A stretch of DNA of 5,566 nt, taken from NCBI GenBank assembly GCA_019751935.1, contig JAIEMR010000185.1, forward strand, positions 1-5,566. Direction: 5' to 3'. The position numbers were made by a program, and so were the translations under genes. A model generated the notes under the pieces. That model had not been told where the DNA came from. It did no database searches and saw only the letters and a list, made by a program, of their open reading frames with translations. This document shows, piece by piece, positions 1 through 5,566 of the stretch (its first letter is position 1; every line of letters starts with the position of its first letter). This stretch comes from Alphaproteobacteria bacterium. Its GTDB lineage: Bacteria; Pseudomonadota; Alphaproteobacteria; Paracaedibacterales; CAIULA01.

Positions 1-471
1 TCCAGGAGTTATGGAATGAAGGAACTTACCGTCTTTAGAGTGAGAGAGAGGCTTACCCACTTTACGCGCGATCCAAATCTCCCCCTGTTCATCGATGATG
101 ATTTTGTCTCCTTCGATTCCTATAACTTCTTTGATTAAAGGCGCCTTGAACCAAGCGTTTTTAAAGGAGAGATAATGCCCTCGGCTCAAATCTCTTCCTT
201 TTAAAATTAAGAATACTTTTTGCGGCAAGGAATCGGATTGATTCAGCGCTAAACCAGTTGTACGAGTGATTCCTTCAAAGATAACAACAAGTCCAAATCC
301 AAGAAGACAAATTTGATAAATATACCCAAGCCAACTCGATTTTCGAGATCCGGGGGACCGAGAAAAGCGTAAAGGCAAAGGAACCTTTAATTTATCAAAA
401 TCCAGATTTTCAGTTGGCTTAGGTATATACTTTCTTGTCCACACTTCTTTTAATTGTCTAAGAGAGATCAT
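1..471 (-). CDS. trhF: S26 family signal peptidase, TraF/TrhF-type conjugative transfer peptidase (3' end beyond window)
   Basis: This is an inner-membrane serine protease of the S26 (signal peptidase I) family. Relatives in conjugation systems (TraF of RP4, TrhF of R27/SXT) process pilins or other exported transfer proteins. The frame is open for 157 codons to the window edge and the C-terminus is missing. A single membrane segment lies at about residues 47-65. It is followed by the catalytic serine box NQSDSLP (Ser81) and by the general-base box PLIKEVIGIEGD (Lys114). The last visible residues, HSITPG (152-157), fit the start of the conserved block that normally leads to an SFDSRY-like motif, here cut off. 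The ATG overlaps the trbI stop codon (ATGA), with AAGGAG 7 nt upstream, and there is no later Met in the visible part, so this start is secure. About 46 mostly polar and basic residues precede the membrane segment. The symbol follows R27/SXT usage; F-plasmid TraF is an unrelated thioredoxin-like protein. The true substrate is unknown. Confidence 0.88.
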   Translation of the reverse strand, partial: MISLRQLKEVWTRKYIPKPTENLDFDKLKVPLPLRFSRSPGSRKSSWLGYIYQICLLGFGLVVIFEGITRTTGLALNQSDSLPQKVFLILKGRDLSRGHYLSFKNAWFKAPLIKEVIGIEGDKIIIDEQGEIWIARKVGKPLSHSKDGKFLHSITPG

Positions 472-833
472 GCTTTATCTCCTTTTTTATGCGAGATGTA
501 AGCTTTAAACTCTTCTGTCACATCTTCAGCGCCGCCTTTAAGAGCGTGGGAAGACATCACAATAAATTTTTTGTCTTTTGCAAAATCGTTTAAGTCTTGA
601 TTCAACGTTTCCATTGATTGTTGAATAGCATTTGTTAAAGATTCTTGGGTTAAAGATTCCCCTGTTAAAGGCTCTTGGTTTAAGTTTTGTTCTGCTAGAC
701 TTTCTGCTCTTTCTCTGACTAATAAATTCATATCGACAGACACAATCTTGGACCTCTTAAAGTCTTTCAGGGCAAAAAGTAAAAGCGTGCAACAAACCAA
801 ACCCGTCAAAATCAAAAAATGGAAAGGTTTCAT
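468..833 (-). CDS. trbI: TrbI-like F-type conjugative transfer protein, inner membrane
   Basis: A small protein (121 aa) with one N-terminal membrane segment (about residues 5-22) and a periplasmic remainder. It matches the F-type TrbI pattern: a membrane anchor, then a VSVDMNLLV stretch (32-39) where TrbI proteins carry a short beta-like motif around Val-Asp. A polar, probably helical middle follows, then a C-terminal FIVMSSHALKGGAEDVTEEF block (90-109) resembling the conserved 'Gly-Ala-x-Asp-Val-Thr' end of the family. F TrbI is 128 aa and influences pilus outgrowth and retraction. Position supports the call, because trbI directly follows traC in F. Its ATG abuts the traC TAG stop with no gap, and AAGGAG sits 7 nt upstream inside traC. 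Residues 49-68 are a five-residue tandem repeat, described separately. This is not the unrelated RP4 TrbI, which is a VirB10/TraB homologue. Similarity is judged by eye on a short protein, so the family call is less certain than for traC or traB. Confidence 0.8.
   Translation of the reverse strand: MKPFHFLILTGLVCCTLLLFALKDFKRSKIVSVDMNLLVRERAESLAEQNLNQEPLTGESLTQESLTNAIQQSMETLNQDLNDFAKDKKFIVMSSHALKGGAEDVTEEFKAYISHKKGDKA
479..484 (-). promoter_or_regulatory. Shine-Dalgarno of the S26 peptidase gene, inside trbI
   Basis: AAGGAG on the minus strand, preceded by further A residues, lies 7 nt before the ATG that overlaps the trbI stop. It fixes the start of the peptidase gene despite the long polar N-terminus, and suggests reinitiation or coupling at the ATGA junction. 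Confidence 0.8.
630..689 (-). repeat. In-frame 15-bp tandem repeat inside trbI (three good units plus one degenerate)
   Basis: Read on the minus strand, four consecutive 15-base units encode QNLNQ, EPLTG, ESLTQ and ESLTN (TrbI residues 49-68). The last two share the 11 bases GAATCTTTAAC. The third (GAGCCTTTAACAGGG) keeps the CTTTAAC core, and the fourth (CAAAACTTAAACCAA) is clearly degenerate. The unit is a whole number of codons, so gain or loss of copies would keep the frame. It lies in the polar middle of TrbI, where a length change is likely to be tolerated. Confidence 0.8.
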
Positions 834-3335
834 CTAAAGACTCCTTTTTCTCTGTTCGGCAATATGGTGAATCGCATCTACAAGATTCACCCCCTCAGCT
901 TCCAAAGATTTAACAGCGGAATATTCATCCGCTTTGGTTGAATAGAGAATCTGTGAAAAGGGATCCAGGAGAAGACGACCGATTGCATATCCATGGGGTC
1001 CATAAATCATCACTTCGGCATACTCGCCGTGTTTGGTCTTAACGGAGGAAAGTTGCGATTCCATATGTCCATTCATGGAAATGCGATTGGTTTTTTTGAG
1101 CTGTTCGATCGATTCTTTCTTTTGGGAAAGAAGACACATCCAATCACTGTTTTCAAAAGCAGCGAGTGCTCCTGTTGAAGCATAAAAGTCATTCACGCTT
1201 TGCGTGCCTACCACAAGCGATCCGTTATACTTTCGAAGACGTCTGGCTAAGGTTTCAACAAACACGCCGCTTTGATTGCCTCTTAACATGTCCCAAGCTT
1301 CATCAAATACAATATTGAAAGGGGTTTTCCGGTCCCCTAAAAACATTTGATTGGTAATATGGACAATCACCATTTGCACAACAACTGATTGAAGGTCTTT
1401 ACGTTCTTTCAGTTCTTCAAGCTCAACCACCACCAAGTCATTATCGAAATTCACATTAGCCGCGCCGTTAAAAAACCGGCCATAGATACCCTCTTTGGTA
1501 TAAGGAAACAGCATGGTGCCAAGATCTTTTGCTTTCTTTTCAGGATGGTTTAAGAGCCAAGTGGCGATGTGAGTAACCGTGGCTAGATTTTTATGGTCTT
1601 GCCAAACTGCAAACAGAGCTTGTTCAATCAAAGCGCTTTCCATATCATCAGTCCCTTTAGAAGGCGCTGCCATTAAACTTAAGACCGATTTCAACATCGC
1701 AAGGGCATCAGAGGCGCTTTCCTCATCATCCACTGGAATCGTTGTAAAGGGATTGATGCAAAGAGGCATTTTGGGTTTAAATTCAATAAACTGACCTTCT
1801 AAAAGATGACAAGTTTTTTCAAAGCTTCTACCCACATCCAGAACAAAAACCCGTCCTCCCATACCCAATGTTGAGGTCATCAGTTCTTGCATAAAGACGG
1901 ATTTTCCGGAACCTGATCTTCCCACCACACACACGTTATAATTGCCGGCATCATTATCAAAGGGTGACCAAGTAAACAGCTGCCCTCTTCTTCCTGCCAG
2001 AAGCATTCCAGGAGAGTTTGTGCCATTCCATTCGGCTTGAATGGGTAAGAGATTTGCTGATTCTGTAGAAAGAGTGGTTTTAAGGCGCTGAGTATAGGAA
2101 AGATCTTCAACCATCCCTTCACCCCAATTCATGGGCAGATGACTTAAAAAGGCTTGAAGCTGAATATATTGATCTGCCTGCAGTTCCCATTCTTTAGACC
2201 TGAAAAGACTTAAGAGAATTTGTTCAGCTTGGCTGATAGAATGTTTGGAGGCTTGCAGCATAATCGAAAGATTAGACCTTACGATCCGCTCGCCCTTGGA
2301 AAGTTGAATTCTGGCAAAACCAAGTTCTTCAGCTTCTGCAACGAGAACGGGTATGTGTTTACCAATAGGAGAATTGGCTTGCCGTTCAACATAAGAGGCT
2401 TTGCTCAACAGCTTTGTTTTTAAAGACTCTTGTTTGGGAACATGAACGCCGTAATGAATGAGAAAGGGACAAGGTAACCGCAGGGCATCTCGAAGCGGAT
2501 CACCAATCAGTTCATTCATGGCATGAAGAGACCACTGGAAAGGATACCTTCTAACAGAATAGGTCCTTGTGGTCATCTCTCCTTCATTAAAAAGAATGCC
2601 ATTTTCGTTAATTTGATATGCTGTCTCAGAGCTTGGAATTTGTGAGGATAGCGAATCATAAGGATTCCAAGTTAGAGAGCTTGGTTTCAGATCATCAGAA
2701 TTTGGATTCAAATTCATCCAGCTATCCATAAACCTTAAAAGCGCATCCGCTTCCCAGGCCCACACAGGAAGACCCAAAAGCTTAAAGGTTGTCATGATCT
2801 GCTCTTTTAGGTTTAGGATCTTTTCAATTTCTACAGGATTCTTGGTCTGTCCTTTTTGTGAAAAGGCTAAGATGCAGCGAAAGTTACGAAGGGTGAAAGG
2901 AAAATTTTGACTGTTATAAACCTGATCTTTTAAAAACTCTGTTCGCTTTTTAGCCAAAAGAGATAAGGTTTCTTGCTTTGATTGTCTTGGCGCTTCCCAT
3001 CTCTCTAAGATAGAACCAATATGAGGATCGGCCCACAGCATGACTTGTAAGTTAGAACCTTCAGGAAGGGTGTGCTGAAAAAGCCCACTCACCTCTCGTT
3101 GCATGTCTTCTGTACAGCCAACAAGCGGCACGGTTTCTAAAACAAACCCCAAAGACGTGCGATTATAAAAAAGTCCCTGGCTCGGTTCAAAGCTTTCATA
3201 AGGCAATAACTCTTCTAAACGATGATGTTTAAAAAACTGCTGCAGAGAAGATTTATGTAAAGACTGCCCTTGAACTCCATAATTTTGCCGCTCTTGAAAG
3301 AGACCTAGAACCTTTTCCCCTAATGCTGCTAACAT
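834..3335 (-). CDS. traC: TraC, F-type type IV secretion system assembly ATPase (VirB4-like)
   Basis: A peripheral inner-membrane ATPase needed for F-type pilus assembly and the functional counterpart of VirB4. At 833 aa it is close to F TraC (875 aa) and looks complete. The N-terminal half (about residues 30-260) is the TraC/VirB4 N-terminal region, with a typical GLFYN...LGFVLE stretch at 54-67. The C-terminal half is a RecA-like motor. It shows Walker A GRSGSGKS at 472-479 (Lys478; bases 1899-1922) and FVLDVGRSFE at 497-506. The hydrophobic NIVFDEAWDML at 674-684 is Walker B with Asp678/Glu679. ARRLRKYNGSLVVGTQSVNDF follows at 697-717, carrying the arginine and glutamine motifs usual in this family. 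There is no predicted membrane segment or signal peptide. The start is supported by AAGGAG 7 nt upstream. The gene lies 35 nt after traV, and its TAG stop directly touches the trbI ATG. All catalytic motifs are present, so it is probably active. Confidence 0.96.
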   Translation of the reverse strand: MLAALGEKVLGLFQERQNYGVQGQSLHKSSLQQFFKHHRLEELLPYESFEPSQGLFYNRTSLGFVLETVPLVGCTEDMQREVSGLFQHTLPEGSNLQVMLWADPHIGSILERWEAPRQSKQETLSLLAKKRTEFLKDQVYNSQNFPFTLRNFRCILAFSQKGQTKNPVEIEKILNLKEQIMTTFKLLGLPVWAWEADALLRFMDSWMNLNPNSDDLKPSSLTWNPYDSLSSQIPSSETAYQINENGILFNEGEMTTRTYSVRRYPFQWSLHAMNELIGDPLRDALRLPCPFLIHYGVHVPKQESLKTKLLSKASYVERQANSPIGKHIPVLVAEAEELGFARIQLSKGERIVRSNLSIMLQASKHSISQAEQILLSLFRSKEWELQADQYIQLQAFLSHLPMNWGEGMVEDLSYTQRLKTTLSTESANLLPIQAEWNGTNSPGMLLAGRRGQLFTWSPFDNDAGNYNVCVVGRSGSGKSVFMQELMTSTLGMGGRVFVLDVGRSFEKTCHLLEGQFIEFKPKMPLCINPFTTIPVDDEESASDALAMLKSVLSLMAAPSKGTDDMESALIEQALFAVWQDHKNLATVTHIATWLLNHPEKKAKDLGTMLFPYTKEGIYGRFFNGAANVNFDNDLVVVELEELKERKDLQSVVVQMVIVHITNQMFLGDRKTPFNIVFDEAWDMLRGNQSGVFVETLARRLRKYNGSLVVGTQSVNDFYASTGALAAFENSDWMCLLSQKKESIEQLKKTNRISMNGHMESQLSSVKTKHGEYAEVMIYGPHGYAIGRLLLDPFSQILYSTKADEYSAVKSLEAEGVNLVDAIHHIAEQRKRSL
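841..846 (-). promoter_or_regulatory. Shine-Dalgarno of trbI, inside the last codons of traC
   Basis: AAGGAG on the minus strand lies 7 nt before the trbI ATG, which follows the traC TAG with no spacer. The site overlaps the final codons of traC, so ribosomes finishing traC would disrupt or hand over at this site. Confidence 0.8.
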
Positions 3336-3342
3336 GATCGTT

Positions 3343-3348
3343 CTCCTT
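3343..3348 (-). promoter_or_regulatory. Shine-Dalgarno of traC in the 35-nt traV-traC gap
   Basis: AAGGAG on the minus strand with 7-nt spacing to the traC ATG. It supports that start and independent initiation of traC. The rest of the gap shows no promoter-like pair or stable hairpin that I can see. Confidence 0.8.
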
Positions 3349-3370
3349 TAAAGATTTATCCCTAACCTTG

Positions 3371-3745
3371 TTACGCGTAACTCTGTAATTTCCAGCGGCC
3401 TTGCTGAACAACGGTGTGAATCACCGATTCTTCATGAAAGTTGCCAGCTTCATCTTGAAAAGGCGCTATCCAAAGACGTAAGTTTTGCTCAGGGATACGC
3501 TCTATTCCTCCTGCTGAGGTTTGGATGCTTTCTTCAGGGATCATGGCAATCGGCGCTAAAGCTTTCAGAGGAGAAGACTCTTCATCGCTTGACCTACCAA
3601 AATATCCTTGATCCACCATCCGGTGGACTTCACTAATCGATTTACAGCCCATTCCTTTTCCAGCCTGACAATCAAACAGCTCATTGTTGCTGGTACAAGC
3701 TGAGAGGAAGAGAAAAAGACTGGGGATTATGATTCGTTTTTTCAT
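3371..3745 (-). CDS. traV: TraV, F-type conjugation outer-membrane lipoprotein (VirB7-like)
   Basis: An outer-membrane lipoprotein that anchors the TraV-TraK-TraB core complex of F-type transfer systems. The 124-aa product begins with KKR and a hydrophobic stretch ending in the lipobox LSAC, giving lipid-modified Cys17 after signal peptidase II cleavage. The mature protein opens with the TraV-typical double-cysteine motif FDCQAGKGMGCKSISEVH (Cys26 and Cys34). Its C-terminal third, RLWIAPFQDEAGNFHEES...GRWK (about 90-119), matches the conserved end of TraV, where a Pro-x-x-Asp-x-x-Gly-x-x-His pattern is typical. It is shorter than F TraV (171 aa), mainly because the variable central linker is short. 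The start has AAAGGA 8 nt upstream and lies 14 nt after the traB stop. The order traB-traV-traC agrees with the assignment. No frameshift or missing element is apparent. Confidence 0.91.
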   Translation of the reverse strand: MKKRIIIPSLFLFLSACTSNNELFDCQAGKGMGCKSISEVHRMVDQGYFGRSSDEESSPLKALAPIAMIPEESIQTSAGGIERIPEQNLRLWIAPFQDEAGNFHEESVIHTVVQQGRWKLQSYA

Positions 3746-3753
3746 CTAAAATT

Positions 3754-3759
3754 TCCTTT
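3754..3759 (-). promoter_or_regulatory. Shine-Dalgarno of traV in the 14-nt traB-traV gap
   Basis: AAAGGA on the minus strand, 8 nt before the traV ATG. It supports the start that gives a normal lipoprotein signal peptide. Confidence 0.75.
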
Positions 3760-5199
3760 CTAATTCTTCATTTCATGTTGACTTGGAATCCAATCCTGCA
3801 TATTGGAATGAGCAACTTCTTCGGAGGATGTATTGCTATGGGAGAGATCTCTCACCGTTTCCTGGCGTTTACGGTCTCTGACTTTGCTATAAGCATTTTT
3901 ATAAGAGGTTTCACCAAAAGCCGTTCCTTCAGTAAAGACAATATTGACCTCTCTTCCGGCTGCCACTTGTAAAACCGGCTGCATCTGTTCTGCGCGTTTG
4001 ATGTAAAAATCAGCATAACGTTCTAAGGCAGAGCCTGTTCCTTGCCCTGCGCCAGCTTTGAGCATTTGTTCGTGAGATAAAGGATTGGTTTGACCAAAAG
4101 GAGCTACAGGCGTAAAAGTCATCGGGTTTTGAGCTTGGGTTATAAACTTGGCCATCCCACTAAAGAATCCGCCAACAAGAGAGTTTCTCATCATCTCTCC
4201 GGCTCTATCAGCAAGAACTCCCCTAACACCAGCTCTGCCGTCTTCTCCGGCTACATACCCAGACACTATTGTTTCAGAAATCTCTCCAGTTTTACGTTCT
4301 GTGCAGGTCAGCTTTTCAAGGCGCATAAAAACTCGTTCACTGGAAATATCGCCATAGCTTGACGCTAAAACATGGCAATCTTTAAGATCAGATTTGAATT
4401 TTCTAGGCAAGGTTCCAGTGTCCATGACTCTTAACAAAACAGGCCTTGGATCGGATGAAGAACTAATACTCGTACTGGCATCAACGCCGCCTAAAAGGAC
4501 CGCTTTAGCAAAAGCTCCCGCTGGAATCGTATTATCTTGGGTTTTCTTAATTGAGTTGGATTTAATGTTATTTAGCTTCAAACTTATTTTTTGAAGGCCT
4601 GACACTTTAACGGGCTGAATGGCCCCCCATTGATGAAAAGAAGGATTTTCTGTTGTGTGAAGATTCCCTCCGGCAGAGCCATAATTGATCAATTTTAAAT
4701 TGGGATCTGATGGAGCTGGATTCATAGAAATGTCGTTTTGAGGAGATGGCGGTAAAGCTGCTTCATTTCTCCCTTTTTTCTCTTCGTGTGCAGAGGATTG
4801 GAGTGCGGAAGCAAGGTGTTGACGCAGCTCTCCAATATCCCCACCTTCTTGATTCTTTGTTTTTAAGCCCTCATCGCCTTTTGCCTCTAAAGGTTTTTGG
4901 CTATTCAGGTTTAAAAGCTGCTCTAGCATTTTTTCTAAAGCTTCAATGCGCTTTAAGGACAGTTCTGTTTGGGATTCTAAACGTTGTACCCAAACCTCTT
5001 GAGGTTTAATGCGCTTAGACCCTGACGTGATTTCTGTTTTCTTTTCAGAGCTCTTTTCTAAAGGTGACGTATCTTCTCTTAAAAGAACAACCAATACACT
5101 CACCATTACAATCGTTAACCCTGCAACAAGAGTACCGAGTAAAAGCCTCTGCTTTCTTTTAAGAGCGGAAGCATAGGGAAAAGAAAAGGAGGAGATCAT
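3760..5199 (-). CDS. traB: TraB, F-type conjugation scaffold protein (VirB10/TrbI family)
   Basis: An envelope-spanning scaffold that links the inner-membrane machinery to the TraV/TraK outer-membrane complex. At 479 aa it nearly equals F TraB (475 aa). A short basic cytoplasmic N-terminus is followed by one membrane segment at about 19-40. Next come a charged linker, a probable coiled coil (about 67-98, heptad-like leucines) and a Pro/Ser/Asn-rich periplasmic region (about 100-200). The VirB10-type beta-barrel domain spans about 223-425. It begins TIPAGAFAKAVLLGGVDAS (224-242), includes a GYVAGEDGRAGVRG block (314-327), and ends with the ALERYADFYIKRAEQMQPVLQVAAGREVNIVF segment (391-422). 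Cys275 and Cys299 flank a GDISSERVFMRLEKL stretch, as in other F-type TraB proteins, and could form a disulfide. A charged Ser/Asn-rich tail of about 50 residues follows the barrel. The ATG lies only 3 nt after the traK stop, with a modest AAAGGG 7 nt upstream, which suggests coupling to traK translation. Confidence 0.94.
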   Translation of the reverse strand: MISSFSFPYASALKRKQRLLLGTLVAGLTIVMVSVLVVLLREDTSPLEKSSEKKTEITSGSKRIKPQEVWVQRLESQTELSLKRIEALEKMLEQLLNLNSQKPLEAKGDEGLKTKNQEGGDIGELRQHLASALQSSAHEEKKGRNEAALPPSPQNDISMNPAPSDPNLKLINYGSAGGNLHTTENPSFHQWGAIQPVKVSGLQKISLKLNNIKSNSIKKTQDNTIPAGAFAKAVLLGGVDASTSISSSSDPRPVLLRVMDTGTLPRKFKSDLKDCHVLASSYGDISSERVFMRLEKLTCTERKTGEISETIVSGYVAGEDGRAGVRGVLADRAGEMMRNSLVGGFFSGMAKFITQAQNPMTFTPVAPFGQTNPLSHEQMLKAGAGQGTGSALERYADFYIKRAEQMQPVLQVAAGREVNIVFTEGTAFGETSYKNAYSKVRDRKRQETVRDLSHSNTSSEEVAHSNMQDWIPSQHEMKN

Positions 5200-5202
5200 A
5201 GA

Positions 5203-5566
5203 CTAGCCCTTTCGAATCACATAAAGTTTGGCTATTTCTTGAGGTGCAAGGGAGGTCTTGGTTAGCGCTAAGGCCAAGTCATGGGTTTGAAAGAATTGCT
5301 TTTCTTGAACCGTAATCAGTTCAGAAGACGAATTGGTAATTTCAAAAACTTGCCCCACAAACTGAGGTCCTTTGATCTGCCTTACAAAATAAGCTGGGAT
5401 GCCATCAAGATTCGCTCGAAGAGAAGGAGTTTCTAGATTTTCCCCCTCTTCGCTTTTTCCACCTTCATTGGCAAGGACTCTAAAGGCTCCAATCAAGACT
5501 TCCTGATAAGGTAATGCTCGCCCCAACCCTTCAAAGGAGGGAAGAGATAAATTACTTTCTTTAGAA
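5203..5566 (-). CDS. traK: TraK, F-type conjugation core-complex protein (5' end beyond window)
   Basis: This is the C-terminal part of TraK, a secretin/VirB9-like periplasmic protein. It bridges the TraV lipoprotein and the TraB scaffold at the outer membrane. The frame is open without a stop to the window edge (121 codons including the stop), so the N-terminus and signal peptide are missing. A TTG at 5526-5524 could be read as a start, but the frame continues upstream through 13 more codons and TraK proteins are about 240 aa, so this is truncation by the window rather than a short gene. The visible end shows the TraK pattern: FVGQVFEITNSSSELITVQEKQFF, then DLALALTKTSLAPQEIAKLYVIRKG. The Leu-Ala-Pro-x-Glu turn and the closing Tyr-Val-Ile-Arg strand resemble the C-terminal domain of VirB9/TraK. 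Its TAG stop is 3 nt from the traB ATG, and the traK-traB order is standard for F-type operons. Confidence 0.88.
   Translation of the reverse strand, partial: SKESNLSLPSFEGLGRALPYQEVLIGAFRVLANEGGKSEEGENLETPSLRANLDGIPAYFVRQIKGPQFVGQVFEITNSSSELITVQEKQFFQTHDLALALTKTSLAPQEIAKLYVIRKG
5207..5212 (-). promoter_or_regulatory. Weak Shine-Dalgarno of traB, inside the end of traK
   Basis: AAAGGG on the minus strand, 7 nt before the traB ATG. It is a poorer match than the AAGGAG sites of the downstream genes and sits inside traK, with only 3 nt between the genes. This favours translation of traB by coupling to traK. Confidence 0.55.

Noticed and set aside
1880..2122. An 80-codon minus-strand frame inside traC
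   Set aside because: It is an alternate frame of the Walker A region of traC, with no signs of its own coding function.
993..2423. Several plus-strand open frames opposite traC (near 993-1178, 1579-1794 and 2220-2423)
   Set aside because: They lie wholly antisense to a gene with clear VirB4 motifs, are short, and show no recognisable domain or gene-like context.
3336..3370. Possible internal promoter in the traV-traC gap
   Set aside because: Only 35 nt, largely occupied by the Shine-Dalgarno, with no convincing -35/-10 pair.
3371..3380. Perfect 10-bp palindrome TTACGCGTAA at the traV stop codon
   Set aside because: It has no loop, is too short for a terminator hairpin, has no T-run, and lies inside an operon. 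It is probably chance, partly from the TAA stop.
3775..5009. Plus-strand open frames opposite traB
   Set aside because: They overlap one another in different frames and lie antisense to a full-length TraB. Their composition is what the reverse complement of a coding region would give.
3760..5199. Naming the 479-aa gene trbI because it belongs to the TrbI/VirB10 family
   Set aside because: That name is from the RP4 P-type system. Context with F-type traK, traV and traC makes traB correct, and the F-type TrbI here is the separate 121-aa gene.
5203..5526. A short traK starting at a TTG at 5526
   Set aside because: The same frame stays open upstream to the window edge, and TraK needs a signal peptide and a longer N-terminal domain, so the gene is cut by the window.

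Overview
The window is one uninterrupted stretch of a conjugation operon, read entirely on the minus strand. Reading 5'->3' on that strand (from high to low coordinates) the genes are traK (5' end off the window), traB, traV, traC, a trbI-like gene and a TraF/TrhF-like S26 signal peptidase gene (3' end off the window). Together they encode parts of an F-type (IncF/SXT/R27-like) type IV secretion system that builds a conjugative pilus and mating channel. I see no plus-strand gene, RNA gene, insertion sequence, CRISPR array, origin or terminator.

Layout: traK 5203-5566 (outer-membrane-side core protein), traB 3760-5199 (VirB10-like envelope-spanning scaffold), traV 3371-3745 (VirB7-like lipoprotein), traC 834-3335 (VirB4-like assembly ATPase), trbI 468-833 (small inner-membrane protein of pilus extension/retraction) and the S26 peptidase 1-471. 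Gaps are 3, 14, 35 and 0 nt, and the last pair overlaps in an ATGA. Five of the six genes have their start inside the window and each has a visible Shine-Dalgarno sequence 7-8 nt upstream, so the genes look co-transcribed and several look translationally coupled. The operon promoter and, by analogy with known operons, traL/traE should lie above 5566; traW, traU and the rest should lie below position 1.

Together, TraV, TraK and TraB form the envelope-spanning core complex, TraC powers pilus assembly from the cytoplasmic face, TrbI acts in pilus dynamics, and the S26 peptidase would process an exported transfer protein or pilin.

The organism is a Gram-negative bacterium, since a lipobox lipoprotein and an outer-membrane core complex are present. 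By eye the GC content is roughly 40-45%. F-type tra operons of this compact form with moderate GC are known from intracellular Alphaproteobacteria (Rickettsiales, Holosporales), Legionella/Coxiella relatives and some environmental Chlamydiae. The sequence alone does not let me choose between these, and it does not show whether the element is a plasmid or an integrated element. All complete genes look intact. The most unusual local features are a 15-bp in-frame tandem repeat in trbI and a long cytoplasmic N-terminal extension on the S26 peptidase. I found no convincing new system.
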